64,000 bases of DNA, taken from assembly GCF_019195455.1 (NCBI RefSeq), contig NZ_JAIMBW010000001.1:1-64000 (forward strand). The letters run 5' to 3'. The notes below the pieces were generated by a model. It had not been told where the DNA came from. It saw only the letters and a list, made by a program, of their open reading frames with translations, and searched no databases. The position numbers and the translations under genes are program-made. The first letter of the stretch is position 1; each line of letters begins with the position of its first letter. Below are positions 32,524 to 41,677 of the stretch, in pieces. Origin of the DNA: Gymnodinialimonas phycosphaerae (lineage in GTDB: Bacteria; Pseudomonadota; Alphaproteobacteria; Rhodobacterales; Rhodobacteraceae).

Positions 32524-34413
32524 ATGAAAGTACTCGACGGCGTCTATGGGAGCTTTCTTTCCCTCCTATCGGTTGTTTCTCCCGTCCTTGCTGATGCTTA
32601 CGACAACGACGTGGTTGTCGTAGATCAGGGATGGACGGATGCCGACCGCGCCTTTTTCTACTTCGCGCCACAGGGCTCTCCGATCCTGCCGCTGGACTAT
32701 TTCATGTCGCTGGAGCAACCCGGTAGCGACGCGCCCTTTCTGGATCGCGACTATCTTCGCGCCATGGGGCTGATCTTCTGGGACGACCCCGATGCCAACC
32801 CCGAAGGCCTTCCCATCGGGCTGACCGTCGATACCGGGCGGCTTGGTTCAGAGCCGCAGCTTGGCATGAATTGCTCGGCCTGCCACGTGACCGAGGTTCG
32901 GGTAGGCTCGTCCGTTACGTTGCTGGATGGGGGCGTGTCGCATTTCGATTTCTGGACGTTCATGACCGATCTGGAAGCGGCGCTTACACAGACCGCGCAG
33001 GACGAGGATCGCCTGGCGCGCTTCGTTGATCGGTTGACCGAGCGCGAGCACCTTGTGACAGAGCCGGATCAGGTGCTGGCGCGACTTCGCCAGATCATCG
33101 CGGACCGCGCACAGTGGCAAGCCCGTAACCATACCGAAATCATGCCGGGGCCGGGGCGCGTCGACGCCCTCAACGTGATCCTGAACCAGGTCACGGCGGG
33201 CATGCTGGAGCGTCCTGAGAACGCCCGTCGCCCCGATGCCCCCGTCAGCTATCCCGTCTTGTGGGATGCGCCTTATCTTGAATTCGTTCAATACAACGGC
33301 GTCGTGCCCAATGCCGGAGCGGGCGCTATCGCGCGCAATGTCGGCCAGGTGCTTGGTGTCTTCGGGCAGGTCGACCTTGGCCAGGGAATGCTACCACCAG
33401 GGTACAATTCCTCGGTGAACGTGACCCATCTGATGGCGTTGGAAGAACGGCTTCAGACGCTGACCTCTCCGGCATGGGAGGATTTCGTCGCAGCTGGCGT
33501 GCTGCCCGCGCTGGATGATGACCTCGTCACGGCGGGGGCGGCGATCTATCAGGCTGAATGCGCCAGCTGTCACGCCGTGATAGACCGGGAAAATCGGGGC
33601 GATTTGGCCTCCATCCCGATCCAGACCTTCGATCTGGAAACACTCGGCACCGATCCCTCCGCCGCCTTGAGCTTCGCCGAGCGCGAGGTCGTGACCGGCC
33701 CGATCGAGGGGCGTTCCGTCGGCATCATCGGTGGCCCGGAATTCTGTGACGTGTCCCACGGTAACGCCGTCCTGGCCCATGTCGTGGCCGGGGTCATGCT
33801 GAATCACATCGGCGATGATGGCAGCGCGATTGTCGAGGCGCGCGGGGACGCGCTTGGCAACAGCATCCACAGGCGGCTTGTCGGGCTGGGAAATTCGATC
33901 CGTTCCACGCTTGGGTTCGAGGTCGAAGATGATGTCACGCCCCCCGATTACAACACCATGATCGACGCGCTTGCCGCGCAGGGCTTGTCCGAGGATGAGA
34001 TCGCCGCACGCCTCGCCGCAACCAGCAATGATGCCTCTGCGCTTTTCGATGTGCTTGTGCGCGATCATTTCGATTTCCATGGCTCGGAAGAGACGTGCCG
34101 GATCACGTTGCAAACTGCCCAATATCGGGCCCGACCGCTCAATGGCAGTTGGGCGACAGGCCCGTTCCTGCACAACGGATCGGTTCCGACGTTGGATGCC
34201 TTGTTGCGTCCCGCGGCAGAGCGTCCCACAAGCTTTGCCGTCAGCGATGCACGGTTCGACCCAGAGCATGTGGGCTTCGTCGAGGATGGCGACGGCACGG
34301 ATTTTGTTTTGGATACGACGCTTCCGGGGAATGCGAATACCGGGCATGAATACGGGGTCGATCTGGGCGAGGAAGATCGCCGTGCCCTGCTTGAATATCT
34401 CAAGAGCCTCTGA
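32524..34413 (+). CDS. Dihaem c-type cytochrome (peroxidase/RoxA-like superfamily)
   Basis: 629 aa with a signal peptide (cleaved near VLADA) and AAGGATGA before ATG 32524. Two haem sites are visible: NCSACHVTE (about residues 117-122) and CASCHAVID (about 346-350). Motifs such as GWTDADRAFFYFAPQGS and LPLDYF match large dihaem peroxidase-like proteins related to RoxA/RoxB oxygenases. The substrate is unknown. The C-terminal block with GSWATGPFLHNGSVPTLDALL is typical of the family. It is followed four bases later by a DUF4331 gene. Confidence 0.85.
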   Translation: MKVLDGVYGSFLSLLSVVSPVLADAYDNDVVVVDQGWTDADRAFFYFAPQGSPILPLDYFMSLEQPGSDAPFLDRDYLRAMGLIFWDDPDANPEGLPIGLTVDTGRLGSEPQLGMNCSACHVTEVRVGSSVTLLDGGVSHFDFWTFMTDLEAALTQTAQDEDRLARFVDRLTEREHLVTEPDQVLARLRQIIADRAQWQARNHTEIMPGPGRVDALNVILNQVTAGMLERPENARRPDAPVSYPVLWDAPYLEFVQYNGVVPNAGAGAIARNVGQVLGVFGQVDLGQGMLPPGYNSSVNVTHLMALEERLQTLTSPAWEDFVAAGVLPALDDDLVTAGAAIYQAECASCHAVIDRENRGDLASIPIQTFDLETLGTDPSAALSFAEREVVTGPIEGRSVGIIGGPEFCDVSHGNAVLAHVVAGVMLNHIGDDGSAIVEARGDALGNSIHRRLVGLGNSIRSTLGFEVEDDVTPPDYNTMIDALAAQGLSEDEIAARLAATSNDASALFDVLVRDHFDFHGSEETCRITLQTAQYRARPLNGSWATGPFLHNGSVPTLDALLRPAAERPTSFAVSDARFDPEHVGFVEDGDGTDFVLDTTLPGNANTGHEYGVDLGEEDRRALLEYLKSL

Positions 34414-34417
34414 ACCG

Positions 34418-35686
34418 GTGAAGCGCGCGCCCCACCACGCGGTGCTTCTTTCGCTTGTCGCATGCGCTACCCTTGCCGCGTCGGCGGCAGTGGCGACCGA
34501 TCACATCGATGGGGGCATGTCAGTCGATCAACCCGCCACCGATCTGACAGACCTCTATGCCTTTACCGCCGCCGAGGACGCGCAAAGGCTGGTGATCATC
34601 CTCAACACGGTGACCGCCGCGACCGATGGCGCGCGCCCCGCGTCTGATGCGACGTTCAACATCTTCATCGACAGTGTGGCACCCGATGAAGAAAGCGTGC
34701 GGTTTCAGCCAGTAGGCGATGCCCCGTTTCGGATCAGCTGCACGTGGCATGACACTGGGGCCCGATGCACGACGTCCTCCGGTCGCCAGATCGAGACGGC
34801 GTTTTCGGCAGTCAGCGATCCCGCGGAATTGAGAATTTTTGCCGGGCTGCGCTCTGACCCATTCGTGCTGAACGGCCGATGGGCTGTCGCCTTGCAAAGC
34901 GGGACAACGATCCCGGCTCCATATGAATCCAACATGATTTTTGGGCTGAACGTCTATGCCCTTGTACTTGAGATCGACATTGCAAGTGTGCTGCCGGATC
35001 TGCGCGACAGCGTGCTGGCCGTCGGCGCGGATGTCCACACTGGCGCGGGAGAGATTCAGGATCGCATCGGGCGGCCAGAGATCGCAAACATCGCGCTTCA
35101 TATGCCCGGAAACGATGACATGAGGGACGGGCTGAACCGTGAACCCGCCCCCTACATGTCCGCGGCCTTCCGGGACCAGATCGCGGGGCTTCTGCGCGCG
35201 GATCTCGACCGATATGACGCCTACGATCCACAGCCGTATCAAACCGACAAGGATGCCCTTGCCGGCCTGCTTGCGGATGATTTTCTGACGATTGACCCAA
35301 GGCTACCCTGTTCCGGGGCGCGGTATTTCGACCTTGAAACCGCGCTGCTGTCCGGCACGTCGGCGACGCACTGCGGCGGACGGCCGCTGGATCAAGACGT
35401 CGTTGATGCGGTCTACGGCCTGCTCATCCACGGGACCACTGCCCAAGAGGTGCCCGACGGCGCGGATACCGCTACGCATCCACCGCTTGCCGCGTTCCCC
35501 TATCTCGCCCCGCCGAATACCGGGTGGCAGTCGGCCCTACGTGCACGTGCCGCAAGAGCCTTGGCCAACGTCTCCGCGCCCGGTCCGAAACGAATACAGA
35601 CCGCCGTTTTTGGCGGCGTCTTCCTACTTGTTGTTCTGACGGTGATCATTGTCGGGTTGAGACGGCTGATCGCAAGGCGACGCTAG
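34418..35686 (+). CDS. DUF4331 family exported protein
   Basis: 422 aa from a GTG start at 34418; no ATG fits, since the upstream frame is inside the cytochrome gene. A signal peptide (cleaved near AVATD) leads into the DUF4331 hallmark DHIDGG...DLTDLYAF, and a single transmembrane helix lies at the C-terminus (VFGGVFLLVVLTVIIVGL). Its function is not established. Tight coupling to the dihaem cytochrome suggests a shared periplasmic process. Confidence 0.85.
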   Translation: MKRAPHHAVLLSLVACATLAASAAVATDHIDGGMSVDQPATDLTDLYAFTAAEDAQRLVIILNTVTAATDGARPASDATFNIFIDSVAPDEESVRFQPVGDAPFRISCTWHDTGARCTTSSGRQIETAFSAVSDPAELRIFAGLRSDPFVLNGRWAVALQSGTTIPAPYESNMIFGLNVYALVLEIDIASVLPDLRDSVLAVGADVHTGAGEIQDRIGRPEIANIALHMPGNDDMRDGLNREPAPYMSAAFRDQIAGLLRADLDRYDAYDPQPYQTDKDALAGLLADDFLTIDPRLPCSGARYFDLETALLSGTSATHCGGRPLDQDVVDAVYGLLIHGTTAQEVPDGADTATHPPLAAFPYLAPPNTGWQSALRARAARALANVSAPGPKRIQTAVFGGVFLLVVLTVIIVGLRRLIARRR

Positions 35687-35870
35687 CGACCGGGCGGTTT
35701 GTCGGGCTGCAACTGGCAAGGTTGGGGGAATCGCTAATTGCGCCGCCGACACCGGCACTGGACCGGCACAGAACTGTGACAGGTCCCATCGGCGCGTCCT
35801 TCGTGGCTAATCCAGACAGGGTCATCAGAGGATGGCGCGCCCACGATCCAAGAAGACTGGAGGAACCGGG

Positions 35871-36560
35871 TCACATCGCCGGAAGCGCTTGTTTCTCCAG
35901 TCCCTCAAGCGTTATCCGATAGTGATCTTCTAGAAGTTTGCACGCCAGGTCGGCGTCTTGGTCCAGGACGGCATCCAGGATCGACTTGTGCTCTGCGGCG
36001 GCCCCTTCGCGCCGCAACCGACTGGGCGCGGTGTTCATCGACAGGTTCCGGTAGCGCACCGACTGATCCATGAGTTGCGAACAAAAGCCAAGCAGCAGAG
36101 ACGACCCGCAATTATCCAGAAGAAGCATATGGAACGCTTTGTGCAGCCGCTCCCTTTTCTCGCTGGCCTTCGCGTCGACATCTTCCTTCATCAAGCGCTG
36201 GGTGCGCGCCAGGCGGTGGTAGCTGAGGACCAACGCCTCCTCCAGTGCTTCGTCCATGTTCTCAATCGATTGCCGCAGCGCAAGCGTTTCAAGCCAGATG
36301 CGCGTCTGGACCAGTTCGGTCATATCCGCCAACGAGATCGCCGCAACGCAGAACCCGCGATGGCTACGCCGCTCAACCAGCCCCTCGGAGGACAGCCGGT
36401 TGAGGGCCTCGCGGATGGGAACCGCGCCGATGTCATATCGCTTGGACACGGCATCGATCTGCAGCCGTTCGTCAGGGACCAGGATGCAATTCAGGATGTC
36501 GCGGCGGATCTTGTCATAGGCCCGTTCCGACAGATTCGGGGGCCCCGAAGTCTTGCTCAT
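35871..36560 (-). CDS. GntR-family regulator (FCD subfamily)
   Basis: 229 aa. A winged HTH at the N-terminus (AYDKIRRDILNCIL, then PIREALNRLSSEGLVERR) is followed by an all-helical FCD ligand-binding domain with candidate metal/ligand residues (FHMLLLDNC and EHKSILDAVLDQD). It lies one base downstream of the NitT-type permease gene on the same strand and probably controls this transport/catabolic locus in response to an organic acid. Confidence 0.9.
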   Translation of the reverse strand: MSKTSGPPNLSERAYDKIRRDILNCILVPDERLQIDAVSKRYDIGAVPIREALNRLSSEGLVERRSHRGFCVAAISLADMTELVQTRIWLETLALRQSIENMDEALEEALVLSYHRLARTQRLMKEDVDAKASEKRERLHKAFHMLLLDNCGSSLLLGFCSQLMDQSVRYRNLSMNTAPSRLRREGAAAEHKSILDAVLDQDADLACKLLEDHYRITLEGLEKQALPAM

Positions 36561-36561
36561 G

Positions 36562-37422
36562 CTACATCATTCCCCCGGGGCCGCTCGACTTGTTCCAAAA
36601 TACGAAGCGACGCTGCAATCCCACGACGATGAAGTAAAGCGCTAACCCAAGGAGACTCAGGTACAGGATGAGCGAAAAGACACGGGGTGTGTCCAATGTG
36701 CTGGCCGATTGGCGGATCAAGGCCCCAAAACCTTGGCCGCCCCCCAAAAATTCGCCCGTGATGGCACCGGCCATAACGCCAACGGCCGCGATCTTCAGGC
36801 CGGTGAAGAAGTAGGGCAGGCCTGTGGGAATCTTCAACCGCATCAGGATCTGTACCCGCGTGGCGCCAACCGATTTGAAAAGCATCCGTTCATTCTCTGT
36901 CGCCGCGTATAGCCCGGCGGCGGTAGAGACGACGATGGGAAAGGTCGCAATGAAGGCCGCAAGCGCCACCTTGGAGGCAATATCGAACCCAAGCCACGCA
37001 ATGAAGAGCGGGGCAAAGGCTACTTTGGGCATGGTATCGATGGCCACGAGATAGGGCATCACGGCGCGCTCGCCGAACTTGGTCTCGCCGACAAGGATGC
37101 CAAGCGAGGCACCGATCCCGATGGCGATCGCGAAGGCGTAGAAGACGGTCAGGGTCGTGGTCCAGAGCGCTTCGAGCATATAGCCGCCTGACGCGATGTT
37201 CTGTCCGACGAAGATCACGTCGCTCAGGGTCTCGGCCGGGGTCGGAAGGATAATCGCCGACACCCACCCCATGCGCGTGACAAGATCCCACAACCCCACA
37301 ACGGCCACGAAAAGCAGGGTCATCGCCAGCCATCGCGGGATCCGGTCGATGAAGGCTTCGCGTTCGACCCAGACGGTGTCTTCAGCGGTCGACGGCAGGC
37401 CTGTGCTGGTCGCATCGGTCAT
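36562..37422 (-). CDS. NitT/SsuC-type ABC transporter permease
   Basis: 286 aa with six hydrophobic helices and the cytoplasmic EAA-like loop (LFKSVGATRVQILMRLKIP...GLPYFFTGLK). It belongs to the nitrate/sulfonate/taurine class. It overlaps the ATPase gene by four bases. Substrate cannot be read from the sequence. Confidence 0.92.
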   Translation of the reverse strand: MTDATSTGLPSTAEDTVWVEREAFIDRIPRWLAMTLLFVAVVGLWDLVTRMGWVSAIILPTPAETLSDVIFVGQNIASGGYMLEALWTTTLTVFYAFAIAIGIGASLGILVGETKFGERAVMPYLVAIDTMPKVAFAPLFIAWLGFDIASKVALAAFIATFPIVVSTAAGLYAATENERMLFKSVGATRVQILMRLKIPTGLPYFFTGLKIAAVGVMAGAITGEFLGGGQGFGALIRQSASTLDTPRVFSLILYLSLLGLALYFIVVGLQRRFVFWNKSSGPGGMM

Positions 37423-38231
37423 TCGTTGGCCTCCTTTCCCAAGAGATCGCGGATATGCCCGACGATGTCGCCGAATTCCGGCGTGTTAACCATGTCGAGC
37501 GTTCTGGGGCGGGGCAGGTCGATGGTGATATCTTCGACCACGTGCCCGGGCCGCGCCTGCATCACGAGGATCCGGTCCGAGAGTAGGACCGCCTCTGCCA
37601 GCGAATGGGTCACGAGAAATGCCGTGGAGCCGCGTTCAAGGCATATGCGTTGCAATTCCATGTTCATGAAGTCGCGGGTCAATTCATCGAGCGCGGAAAA
37701 GGGCTCGTCGAGCAGGAGCATGGCGGGATCGGAGATCAGCATCCGACAGATGGAGGCGCGTTGCGCCATCCCGCCAGAGAGTTCTCCGGGATAGACATGC
37801 GCAAAATCGCCAAGCCCCACCAGTTCCAGCAGGTCCATTGCCTTGTCCTTGGCGCGCCTTGCCGTCGCGCGCCCTTCGCGCAGCTCGATCGGCATCAGGA
37901 CGTTTTCAAGGGTGGTCTTCCATGGCAGCAATGTGGCTTGCTGGAACATCATCCCGATGTCCGGCCGAGGCCCGACAACGGGCGTTCCCTCAAGGACCAC
38001 ACGCCCGGTTGTGGGGGGCATGAGACCTGCCATGATCTTGAGAAGTGTCGATTTTCCGCACCCGGACGAGCCAATAACGGATACGAACTCGCCTTTGTGA
38101 ATGGTCAGGTGAACGTCGCGCAGCGCCACCAGTGCGTTGCGGGCATAGGTCTTTGAAAGGCGCTCGATCTCGTAGACAGTCCTCGCCACGGGCAAGGACT
38201 GTCGAGCGTCGTTTGGGTGAGCTTGAACCAT
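37419..38231 (-). CDS. NitT/SsuB-type ABC transporter ATPase
   Basis: 270 aa. Walker A GSSGCGKST, signature LSGGMAQRAS, Walker B MLLLDEPFSALDE and the switch His in TAFLVTHSLAEAV are all present. It energises the adjacent permease. It overlaps the permease gene and lies five bases after the binding-protein gene. Confidence 0.94.
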   Translation of the reverse strand: MVQAHPNDARQSLPVARTVYEIERLSKTYARNALVALRDVHLTIHKGEFVSVIGSSGCGKSTLLKIMAGLMPPTTGRVVLEGTPVVGPRPDIGMMFQQATLLPWKTTLENVLMPIELREGRATARRAKDKAMDLLELVGLGDFAHVYPGELSGGMAQRASICRMLISDPAMLLLDEPFSALDELTRDFMNMELQRICLERGSTAFLVTHSLAEAVLLSDRILVMQARPGHVVEDITIDLPRPRTLDMVNTPEFGDIVGHIRDLLGKEANE

Positions 38232-38236
38232 TGCCC

Positions 38237-39268
38237 TTATGCGTTCCAGCCCGCCACGAACTCGTTCGTGTAGACCGAATCAAGGTCCGCCAAGGGCTCG
38301 GAAAGCGCGCCAGAACTGACGGCCGAGTCATGGATCGCCTGCCAGTGTTCGGCCGGCTGATATCCAAACCCCTGATCCATGTAGGCCGCCGTCGGTGTCA
38401 TCCTGTTGACGACGCCATCAAACAGCGAAGAGGCATAGTCCTGCTCACCCTCTTGGGGGTTGCCCGCAGCACAATGGGCAAGGCAGGTCTCCTTGTTTGC
38501 AGGGTCGATGGCAAAACGCATGCCACGCACCAAGGCCCGGCCAAAGGACGGTGCGAGGTCAGGCATTTCGGCCATCGTGCTTTCCAGCATGGCAATTCCG
38601 TTGCCGAAGAAGCCCAGATACGCCTCGGGCGTGATTTCCGTGAGCTCGATCCCACGAGAGGCAAGAATGGCCGCGTCGGACACCGCCCCCGCATAGGAAC
38701 TGACTTCATCGCGCAGGAACGCGACGGCTGCCGTGCCGCCATCCCCAACCGGCAGGTATTCGAAGTCCTCTCCTGCCGTCATACCAAGATCGGACATGAT
38801 TGCCGTCGTGAACGAGACTTCAGCGCCGTCAGCGGTGCCGACACCGATGACCGACCCCGCGAGTTGATCCGGGCTGGTGATGCCACTGTCAGACTTTACA
38901 AGTAGACCGAAGACGGATTTCGGATAGAGGTTATAGAGGAACATGACATCAATCCCGCGCGAGCGCGCGCCAAGCGTGGGTCCCGGTCCGGGCGCGCCGA
39001 TCTGGGCCTGCCCCGCAGCCATTGCCTGCAATACGGCGGACGACCCGTCAATCGCTTGTAGTGTCGGGTCGAATCCCTCTTCGCCGAAATAGCCTTCGCC
39101 GACGGCCACCCAATACGGCAGCCATGTCAGCGCCGAGGGGTTCGGTACGGCAAATGTGATCGCGGTTTGGGCACGCAGGATAGCAGGGGTGCCAAGCGTT
39201 GCAACGGCCGCGCCTCCCATCGTCAGGGCGCCGAACTGTCGGCGGGACATCTTGGTACGAATAGTCAT
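38237..39268 (-). CDS. NMT1/SsuA-like substrate-binding protein, Tat signal
   Basis: 343 aa. N-terminus with MSRRQFGALTMGGAAVATL is a Tat-type signal with cleavage near LRAQ. The mature protein is an NMT1-like two-lobed binding protein (GYFGEEGFDPTLQAI, GAPGPGPTLGARSRGIDVMFLYN). First gene of the minus-strand transporter operon. The ligand is unknown; the catabolic genes divergent from it suggest a small organic acid. Confidence 0.9.
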   Translation of the reverse strand: MTIRTKMSRRQFGALTMGGAAVATLGTPAILRAQTAITFAVPNPSALTWLPYWVAVGEGYFGEEGFDPTLQAIDGSSAVLQAMAAGQAQIGAPGPGPTLGARSRGIDVMFLYNLYPKSVFGLLVKSDSGITSPDQLAGSVIGVGTADGAEVSFTTAIMSDLGMTAGEDFEYLPVGDGGTAAVAFLRDEVSSYAGAVSDAAILASRGIELTEITPEAYLGFFGNGIAMLESTMAEMPDLAPSFGRALVRGMRFAIDPANKETCLAHCAAGNPQEGEQDYASSLFDGVVNRMTPTAAYMDQGFGYQPAEHWQAIHDSAVSSGALSEPLADLDSVYTNEFVAGWNA

Positions 39269-39497
39269 TTGAGTAACCTCCCAGTTGTCAATCGGGCGCT
39301 CTCCGCTCGCTCAAGACGGAACTGTGCCCATGCGCAAATGCTATATGGTTTGAGCATCAATGCAAGATAATATATGAAATAGGCATGAGGTCGATATAAT
39401 GTATTGCTTGAGGAATACTTCTCCTAGAATATATGAAGCCATCGATTGACGAACGTCGCCGCAACGTCAGCAAACAGCTCATTGAAGGACTGCCCCC

Positions 39498-40196
39498 ATG
39501 GTTGAATTCACCGTCACACCGCCCGCGCCTGCGTATCTGGATGTCGTGGGCACGGACGAAAAGTTTCCGGTGCGTCGGATCTACTGCATCGGCAAGAATT
39601 ACATCGCCCACGTCCGGGAGATGCAGCAGGATGAGCGTGACCCGCCCGTCATTTTCATGAAGCCCAAGGATGCGCTGGTCCGCAACGGAGGTGAAATCCC
39701 GTACCCCGTGTTCACCAACAACTTCCACTACGAGTGTGAACTGGTCGTGGCGCTGAAATCGGGTGGCTACAACATCTCGGAAGCGGATGCGTCCTCGCAT
39801 ATCTACGGCTACGCGGTCGGTCTTGATATGACCCGGCGCGATCATCAGGTGTCGGTGATGGAAAAGGGCATGCCTTGGGAAATCACCAAGGCGTTCGACC
39901 ATTCCGCCCCCGTGGGGCCGATTACCCCGGTAAGCAAGATAGGCGTCATGACCAGCGGTCATGTGAAGCTGAAGGTCAACGGAGAAACCAAGCAGGATGC
40001 GGATATCTCGCTGCTGATCTGGAAGATCGACGAAATCATCGCAAAGCTGTCCGAGCAGCACAAGCTGATGCCGGGTGACATTATCATGACTGGTACGCCA
40101 GCCGGTGTTGGTCCCGTGGTGACGGGTGATGTGCTGGATTGCTCGGTCGATGGGCTGGAGCCGATGCAGGTGCGCATTGGCGAAATGGCCACGTGA
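39498..40196 (+). CDS. Fumarylacetoacetate hydrolase family protein
   Basis: 232 aa, the short FAH fold. Key blocks are YCIGKNYIAHVREM, the metal-site ECELVVAL and GYAVGLDMTRRD, and the C-terminal PGDIIMTGTPAGVGPV. The family hydrolyses C-C bonds in acylpyruvates or decarboxylates oxaloacetate. The length and motifs fit fumarylpyruvate-hydrolase-like members. It starts a four-gene plus-strand operon divergent from the ABC transporter; a GTGA overlap couples it to the RraA-like gene. Confidence 0.88.
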   Translation: MVEFTVTPPAPAYLDVVGTDEKFPVRRIYCIGKNYIAHVREMQQDERDPPVIFMKPKDALVRNGGEIPYPVFTNNFHYECELVVALKSGGYNISEADASSHIYGYAVGLDMTRRDHQVSVMEKGMPWEITKAFDHSAPVGPITPVSKIGVMTSGHVKLKVNGETKQDADISLLIWKIDEIIAKLSEQHKLMPGDIIMTGTPAGVGPVVTGDVLDCSVDGLEPMQVRIGEMAT

Positions 40197-40810
40197 ACGC
40201 CGGTCTTCGTCTGGCGCGCGCGGGGACGGCAACGATCGGCGAGGCTGCCCCTGAAGCACGTCTTGTCGACGCCCCGATCCGCCCGATTGATTCAGGGTTG
40301 CGGGTTGGTGGCCCCGCGAGGACGGTCCGCTGTCTACCGGGTGACAACCTGGCGCTCCACCGTGCCATAGCGGCGGCGGAAGCGGGCGAGGTGCTTGTCA
40401 TTGACTATGGCGGCAGCATTGAGAGCGGTCCGTTTGGTGAGGTGATGTCAATCGCTTGCCAGGTGCGCGGTATAGCGGGTGTGATCATCGACGGCGCGGT
40501 GCGCGACAGCACCGAGATCGTGGCCCTTGGACTGCCGGTCTTTGCCCGTGGATTGAATATCCGGGGCACGAAGAAAGTTGATGCTGTTACGCTTGACGCG
40601 CCGTTGAAGATCGGTGGCGCGCTGGTGTCACCCGGAGATATCGTTGTGGCCGATGCGGACGCGGTGATCATCGTACCAGCGGGCGCGGTCGAAATTACCC
40701 TTCGGGCAGTCGATGCACGGATCCGAAAGGAAGCCGGGATGATAGAACGCATTCGGGCGGGAGAAACCACCTTGCATTTGCTTGGCTTGGACAAGGAGAT
40801 AACGGCATGA
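40193..40810 (+). CDS. RraA-like protein (HMG aldolase/oxaloacetate decarboxylase class)
   Basis: 205 aa from a GTG start at 40193 overlapping the FAH stop. The RraA fold block GEVMSIACQVRGIAGVIIDGAVRD carries the Arg and Asp that bind Mg and substrate in catalytic members. KVDAVTLDAPLKIGGALVSPGDIVVADADAV is typical too. As the catalytic residues are kept, an aldolase/decarboxylase on a 4-carboxy-4-hydroxy acid or oxaloacetate is more likely than RNase E inhibition. Confidence 0.85.
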   Translation: MNAGLRLARAGTATIGEAAPEARLVDAPIRPIDSGLRVGGPARTVRCLPGDNLALHRAIAAAEAGEVLVIDYGGSIESGPFGEVMSIACQVRGIAGVIIDGAVRDSTEIVALGLPVFARGLNIRGTKKVDAVTLDAPLKIGGALVSPGDIVVADADAVIIVPAGAVEITLRAVDARIRKEAGMIERIRAGETTLHLLGLDKEITA

Positions 40811-41676
40811 CAACGACAATCGCGATTGTGGGCACCGGGCGGATGGGCACTGCCTTCGCCAAGCGTCTGATCGAACAGGGCCAGTCGGTGGTCGTTTGGA
40901 ACCGGACCCCTGCGCGAGCGGATGCCGCCGTGGCAGCAGGCGCCAGGCGCGCCGCTGATCTGACGGATCTGGTGTCGGCTGATATCATCCTGATATCGCT
41001 TACCAATGCCGAAGCGGTGCAGGCTGTCGTCTCTGGGCTGAGCAAGGCCGGTATTACCGGAAAGCTGGTGATCGACCTGTCAACGCTGCTACCCGACGAA
41101 AGCCGGGAGGTCGGTGCACGTGTCGCGGATGCCGGCGCCGAGTTCGTGGATTGCCCGGTCGGGGGCACGGTGGGCCCGGCCCTAAAGGGGATGTTGCTGG
41201 GGATGGCAGGCGGCACAGACGCCGCCGTCGCCCGCGCCCGCCCGGTGCTGGAACAGTTGTGCAAACGCGTCGAACACATGGGGCTGGTCGGCACGGGGGC
41301 GAGCATGAAACTTGCGGTGAACCTGCCCTTGGCGCTCTATTGGAAGACCCTGGCCGAAGCGCTCGCGGTTCTGAAAGGCTCTGGCATCGATGCCGAGACT
41401 GCAATTTCCGTTATCTCCGACAGTTCGGCTGGCCCGGCCGTTCTCAAGAACCGGGCGCAAGTGGTGATTGATACCCTCAACGGGACGGATCAACCCGGCA
41501 CCTTCGACATCGCCGGGCTTGCCAAGGACCTTGATCTGGCCCTGCGTCAGGCTGCACTGGTCGGTGCGGACTTGCCGCTCTCGCAGGCGGCGCGAAAAAG
41601 CTACGCCGAAGCGCTTGACCGCGACCTTGGCGGCTTTGACGGCGCAACCCTGACACGTCTACTGTCCGCAGATTGA
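40807..41676 (+). CDS. Beta-hydroxyacid dehydrogenase family (3-HIBADH-like)
   Basis: 289 aa. A Rossmann N-terminus with GTGRMGTAFAKRL and WNRTPARADA is followed by the substrate-binding block DCPVGGTVGPA and the catalytic Lys region GTGASMKLAVNLPLA. It oxidises or reduces a beta-hydroxy acid with NAD(P). Coupled by ATGA to the RraA-like gene. Confidence 0.9.
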   Translation: MTTTIAIVGTGRMGTAFAKRLIEQGQSVVVWNRTPARADAAVAAGARRAADLTDLVSADIILISLTNAEAVQAVVSGLSKAGITGKLVIDLSTLLPDESREVGARVADAGAEFVDCPVGGTVGPALKGMLLGMAGGTDAAVARARPVLEQLCKRVEHMGLVGTGASMKLAVNLPLALYWKTLAEALAVLKGSGIDAETAISVISDSSAGPAVLKNRAQVVIDTLNGTDQPGTFDIAGLAKDLDLALRQAALVGADLPLSQAARKSYAEALDRDLGGFDGATLTRLLSAD

Positions 41677-41677
41677 G

